Source of the DNA: an uncultured Paenibacillaceae bacterium
Lineage (GTDB): Bacteria > Bacillota > Bacilli > Paenibacillales > K13
Length of the DNA: 64,000 nucleotides
NCBI GenBank assembly: GCA_913056365.1
Contig: CAJXLT010000003.1
Coordinates: 1 to 64,000 of the forward strand
Reading direction: 5' to 3'
In this document: positions 61,343 through 64,000 of the stretch, in pieces
Numbering within the stretch: position 1 is the stretch's first letter
Layout: each line of letters starts with the position of its first letter
The notes under the pieces: generated by a model
The model's database searches: none
What the model was told of the DNA's origin: nothing
The model's input: only the letters and a program-made list of their open reading frames with translations
Made by a program: the position numbers and the translations under genes

Positions 61343-62398
61343 TTGAAGATGAACAGCAAACAGAGCATTAGCTTGGCGATCGCGCTTGTCGTCATCATGC
61401 TATTCACAGCGGCATGCGGCAACAGCGCGAGTACAGGAGGACAGGGCGGCAACAATCAACAGCCCGCGAGTAATGCGTCGAATAACGGCGGTGGCGATGC
61501 GCCGACTCAGTCGGCAGACGATAAGGTTGTGCTTGGTTTCTCACAGGTTGGCGCAGAGAGCGGATGGCGCACGGCCAATACAGATTCGATTAAGGCTTCG
61601 GCTGAGGAGTGGGGCTTCGAGCTGAAGTTCTCGGACGCGCAGCAGAAGCAGGAGAACCAAATTAAGGCGATTCGCTCCTTCATTCAGCAAAAGGTGGACG
61701 TCATCGCTTTCTCACCGGTCGTTGAATCCGGTTGGGATACGGTGCTGCAGGAGGCGAAAGACGCTGGTATACCAGTCATCTTGACCGATCGTGCAGTCGA
61801 TTCGGAGGATACATCGTACTATGAATCGTTCATCGGTTCTGACTTCGTCGAAGAGGGTCGCAAGGCTGGAAGATGGCTCGTTGAGCAATATGCGGACGCC
61901 ACAGAGCCGGTCAATATTGTGGAGCTGCAAGGTACGACAGGTTCGGCGCCTGCGATCGACCGGAAGCAAGGGCTTGAGGAAGCGATTCAAGACAACCCGA
62001 ACTTGCAAATTATCGCATCGCAGACAGGTGACTTCACTCGTGCCAAGGGGAAGGAAGTTATGCAGTCGTTCCTGCAGGCGCATGATGATATCGATGTGCT
62101 GTATGCACATAACGATGATATGGGACTCGGCGCGATCCAAGCGATTGAAGCGGCAGGTCTCGTACCAGGCGAAGACATCAAGATTATTACGGTGGACGCA
62201 GTTAAGGACGGCATGATCGCGGCATCCGAAGGGAAGATCAACTTCATCGTTGAATGCAATCCGTTGCTCGGTCCGCAGCTGATGCAAGCTGTAGAGGACG
62301 TATTGGCAGGCAAGGAGATTGATAAGCGAATCGTTACAGAGGAGACGACGTTTACGTCCGAAGAAGCCAAGGCAGCATTGCCGGATCGCAAGTACTAA
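61343..62398 (+). CDS. YtfQ-like sugar-binding lipoprotein of a CUT2-type ABC transporter
   Basis: 351 aa. TTG start with GGAGG 7 nt upstream; the ATG at 61349 would be 13 nt away. Lipobox FTAAC near residue 24, Gly/Asn/Gln-rich tether. The mature N-terminus KVVLGFSQVGAESGWRTANT is the signature of YtfQ-type galactofuranose-binding proteins, with DGMIAASEGKINFIVECNPL near the end. A terminator separates it from the ATPase gene, as is common for highly expressed binding proteins. Sugar specificity (galactofuranose or arabinofuranose) is inferred from the family and would fit a plant-polysaccharide degrader. Confidence 0.9.
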   Translation: MKMNSKQSISLAIALVVIMLFTAACGNSASTGGQGGNNQQPASNASNNGGGDAPTQSADDKVVLGFSQVGAESGWRTANTDSIKASAEEWGFELKFSDAQQKQENQIKAIRSFIQQKVDVIAFSPVVESGWDTVLQEAKDAGIPVILTDRAVDSEDTSYYESFIGSDFVEEGRKAGRWLVEQYADATEPVNIVELQGTTGSAPAIDRKQGLEEAIQDNPNLQIIASQTGDFTRAKGKEVMQSFLQAHDDIDVLYAHNDDMGLGAIQAIEAAGLVPGEDIKIITVDAVKDGMIAASEGKINFIVECNPLLGPQLMQAVEDVLAGKEIDKRIVTEETTFTSEEAKAALPDRKY

Positions 62399-62433
62399 GT
62401 TGCTCAGCAACTGATTGGCACAATTGAGGAAGG

Positions 62434-62474
62434 AAGCCACCCCACCTGCCAAGGATAGGCGGGGTGGCTTTTTC
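62434..62474 (+). terminator. Strong terminator between binding protein and ATPase genes
   Basis: AAGCCACCCC (62434-62443) pairs with GGGGTGGCTT (62461-62470), inner CCT/AGG pairs, then TTTC. Partial read-through would supply the transporter genes at lower level than the binding protein. Confidence 0.93.
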
Positions 62475-62499
62475 ACTTCATCGGAGGAGAGAGGCTAAC

Positions 62500-64000
62500 A
62501 TGGGAGAAAACCGTCCGATATTGCAGATGTCCGGGATTCATAAGCGATTCCCGGGCGTTATTGCATTGAACAACGTCGATTTCCGAATGTATCCGGGAGA
62601 GGTTCATGCGCTGATGGGGGAGAATGGTGCGGGCAAGTCAACGCTAATCAAGGTGCTGACAGGCGTGTATGCAATCGATGGGGGTACGGTCGACCTCGAT
62701 GGAGCCCCGATCACCGTCGGCAGTCCGCTGGAAGCTCAGGAGCATGGCATCAGTACGGTGTATCAGGAAGTTAATCTGTGTCCGAATTTGACAGTCGCGG
62801 AGAACATCTTCATCGGCAGAGAACCGCGTCGGTTCGGGAAGATTCAATGGAAGGAGCTGAACCGGAGGGCAGAGCGCTTGCTTGCAGAGCGTCTGAACCT
62901 GAACATCGATGTAACCCGGACATTGGATTCGTATTCCGTGGCGATTCAGCAGCTTGTCGCGATCGCGCGTGCGTTGAACGTGTCCGCTAAGGTTCTCATA
63001 TTGGATGAACCGACGTCTAGCTTGGACCAGGGTGAGGTTCAGGAGTTGTTCGCGGTTATGCGCAAGTTGAAGGAACAAGGCTTGGGGATCTTGTTCGTGA
63101 CGCACTTTCTCGATCAAGTATACGAGATTACGGATCGGATCACAGTTCTTCGCAATGGAGAACTCGTGGGCGAATTTATGACGAAGGAGCTTCCCCGGAT
63201 GGATCTCGTGCTCCATATGATTGGCAAGGACTTGGAGCTGCTAGCCGACCTGCCTGCATCTGACTTCGGTCAAGCAGGGGAGGCGTCCGGCGAGACGTTC
63301 TTGAAGGTGACTGGGCTAGGCCGCCAAGGATCGATTGAGCCGTTCGACTTCATGATCCAGCGCGGGGAAGTAGTCGGGTTCGCGGGTCTTCTCGGATCGG
63401 GCAGAACCGAAGCAGCCCGCTTGCTGTTCGGCGCTGATCGGGCCGACCAAGGGCAATGGCAAGCAGCAGGCGGCGGCAAGGTGGACTCGCCTAGACAGGC
63501 AATCCGCCGCGGCATTGCCTTCTGCTCGGAGAATCGGAAGACAGAAGGGATCATCGAGGATCTGACTATTCGCGAGAACATCATTCTGGCGATGCAAGCG
63601 CATCGCGGGTGGTTCAAGTCGATCCCGCGCAAGCGGCAGGAGGCCATCGCGGACGAATATATCGAGACGCTCAACATTAATCCGCCGAACCCCGAGCAGC
63701 TTATCAAGAACTTAAGCGGAGGCAACCAACAGAAGGTGTTGTTGGCCCGCTGGCTGCTGATGGAGCCGAACTTGTTAATCTTGGATGAGCCGACGAGAGG
63801 CATTGACGTCGGGGCGAAGGCGGAAATTCAGAAATTAGTGCTTGCATTGGCGAAGAAGGGGATGGCAGTCCTCTTCATCTCCTCAGAGATGGAAGAGGTG
63901 CTGCGCGTCAGCGATCGCATCGTCGTGCTGCGAGACAGGCAGATAGTGCGGCAGATGACAGGCGAGGATATCCATCACCACAATGTCATGCAAGCGATAG
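62500..64000 (+). CDS. Sugar ABC transporter ATP-binding protein, YtfR/RbsA type (3' end outside window)
   Basis: 500 codons visible, still open at the window end. Tandem ATPase domains: first Walker A GENGAGKSTLIKVLTG, Walker B VLILDEPTSSLDQGE; second domain with degenerate Walker A region GLLGSGRTEAARLLFG, signature LSGGNQQKVLLARWLL and Walker B NLLILDEPTRGIDVG. This fused double ATPase is the CUT2 (ribose/galactofuranose) type. The LSGG motif in the first half is replaced (YSVAIQQLVAIARALN), as usual for RbsA-like proteins. GGAGGAGAGAGG precedes the ATG. The permease genes should follow outside the window. Confidence 0.94.
   Translation, partial: MGENRPILQMSGIHKRFPGVIALNNVDFRMYPGEVHALMGENGAGKSTLIKVLTGVYAIDGGTVDLDGAPITVGSPLEAQEHGISTVYQEVNLCPNLTVAENIFIGREPRRFGKIQWKELNRRAERLLAERLNLNIDVTRTLDSYSVAIQQLVAIARALNVSAKVLILDEPTSSLDQGEVQELFAVMRKLKEQGLGILFVTHFLDQVYEITDRITVLRNGELVGEFMTKELPRMDLVLHMIGKDLELLADLPASDFGQAGEASGETFLKVTGLGRQGSIEPFDFMIQRGEVVGFAGLLGSGRTEAARLLFGADRADQGQWQAAGGGKVDSPRQAIRRGIAFCSENRKTEGIIEDLTIRENIILAMQAHRGWFKSIPRKRQEAIADEYIETLNINPPNPEQLIKNLSGGNQQKVLLARWLLMEPNLLILDEPTRGIDVGAKAEIQKLVLALAKKGMAVLFISSEMEEVLRVSDRIVVLRDRQIVRQMTGEDIHHHNVMQAI

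Noticed and set aside
61712-62476. 254-codon minus-strand frame under the YtfQ-like gene
   Set aside because: The plus-strand frame encodes a clear sugar-binding lipoprotein. The minus frame begins inside the terminator and has no domain.
1-64000. Prophage, integrative element or insertion sequence
   Set aside because: No integrase, transposase, terminase, att-like duplication or replication gene was seen. The Hol_Tox gene and the tail-like C-terminus at 50675-51547 are isolated.

Overview
The window (about 50% GC) looks like a chromosomal segment of a Paenibacillus-type Firmicute. The signs are proteins with three S-layer homology (SLH) repeats, several LytS/YesM-type kinase plus YesN-type AraC regulator pairs, LplB/YtcP-type sugar permeases without their own ATPase, a class III fructose-1,6-bisphosphatase, a Hol_Tox small toxin, strong AGGAGG-like ribosome sites and frequent TTG/GTG starts. 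No rRNA, tRNA, CRISPR, integrase or transposase was seen.

Layout. 1-6.2 kb: two paralogous SLH surface proteins, the first cut by the window edge, separated by a TetR regulator that abuts the second. 6.4-13.3 kb: mixed small genes: DUF2935 protein, AlkD-like repair protein, a repetitive coiled-coil protein, a short 53-aa ORF, AraC/GyrI regulator, ACR3-type transporter, a Hol_Tox type I toxin with a predicted antisense RNA, and an AraC regulator divergent from the next block. 13.5-37.7 kb: a large glycan-utilisation locus with GH31, lactonase, aldo/keto reductase and zinc alcohol dehydrogenase; a transporter (two permeases plus binding lipoprotein) with kinase/regulator, GH95 alpha-L-fucosidase and GH43; then a second transporter with kinase/regulator and GH43. 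GH95 plus GH31 plus GH43 fits fucosylated, arabinosylated plant glycans such as xyloglucan side chains. The oxidoreductase and lactonase fit oxidative L-fucose catabolism, although the dehydratase and cleavage steps are absent. cre-like sites sit upstream of both transporter blocks.

38-40 kb: fbp. 40.2-51.5 kb: an eight-gene operon that I read as an uncharacterised synthase-type exopolysaccharide system: membrane-anchored clan-A glycosidase-like protein, membrane HEAT-repeat protein, processive-type GT2, a degenerate GGDEF-like/pseudo-receiver protein, WbpA-type UDP-sugar dehydrogenase, a dedicated GlmS, a stalked TIM-barrel protein and a secreted protein. The supply genes point to a polymer containing GlcNAc and/or its uronic acid. 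This is the strongest candidate for a new system. 51.8-53.9 kb: OmpR-type regulator/kinase pair. 54.1-55.4 kb: an AT-rich islet with a matrixin-like protease and a membrane-anchored protein. 55.5-56.3 kb: GNAT acetyltransferase. 56.7-64 kb: a minus-strand kinase/regulator/sugar-binding lipoprotein trio, divergent from a YtfQ/YtfR-type sugar ABC transporter that runs off the end; this resembles the three-component XylFII-LytS-YesN arrangement.

Four copies of one dispersed intergenic repeat family (core CCTGCGAwTGTGCAGG, both orientations) lie at about 9.4, 11.7, 56.5 and 60.9 kb. All functional calls are from reading motifs and context; no database search was run.
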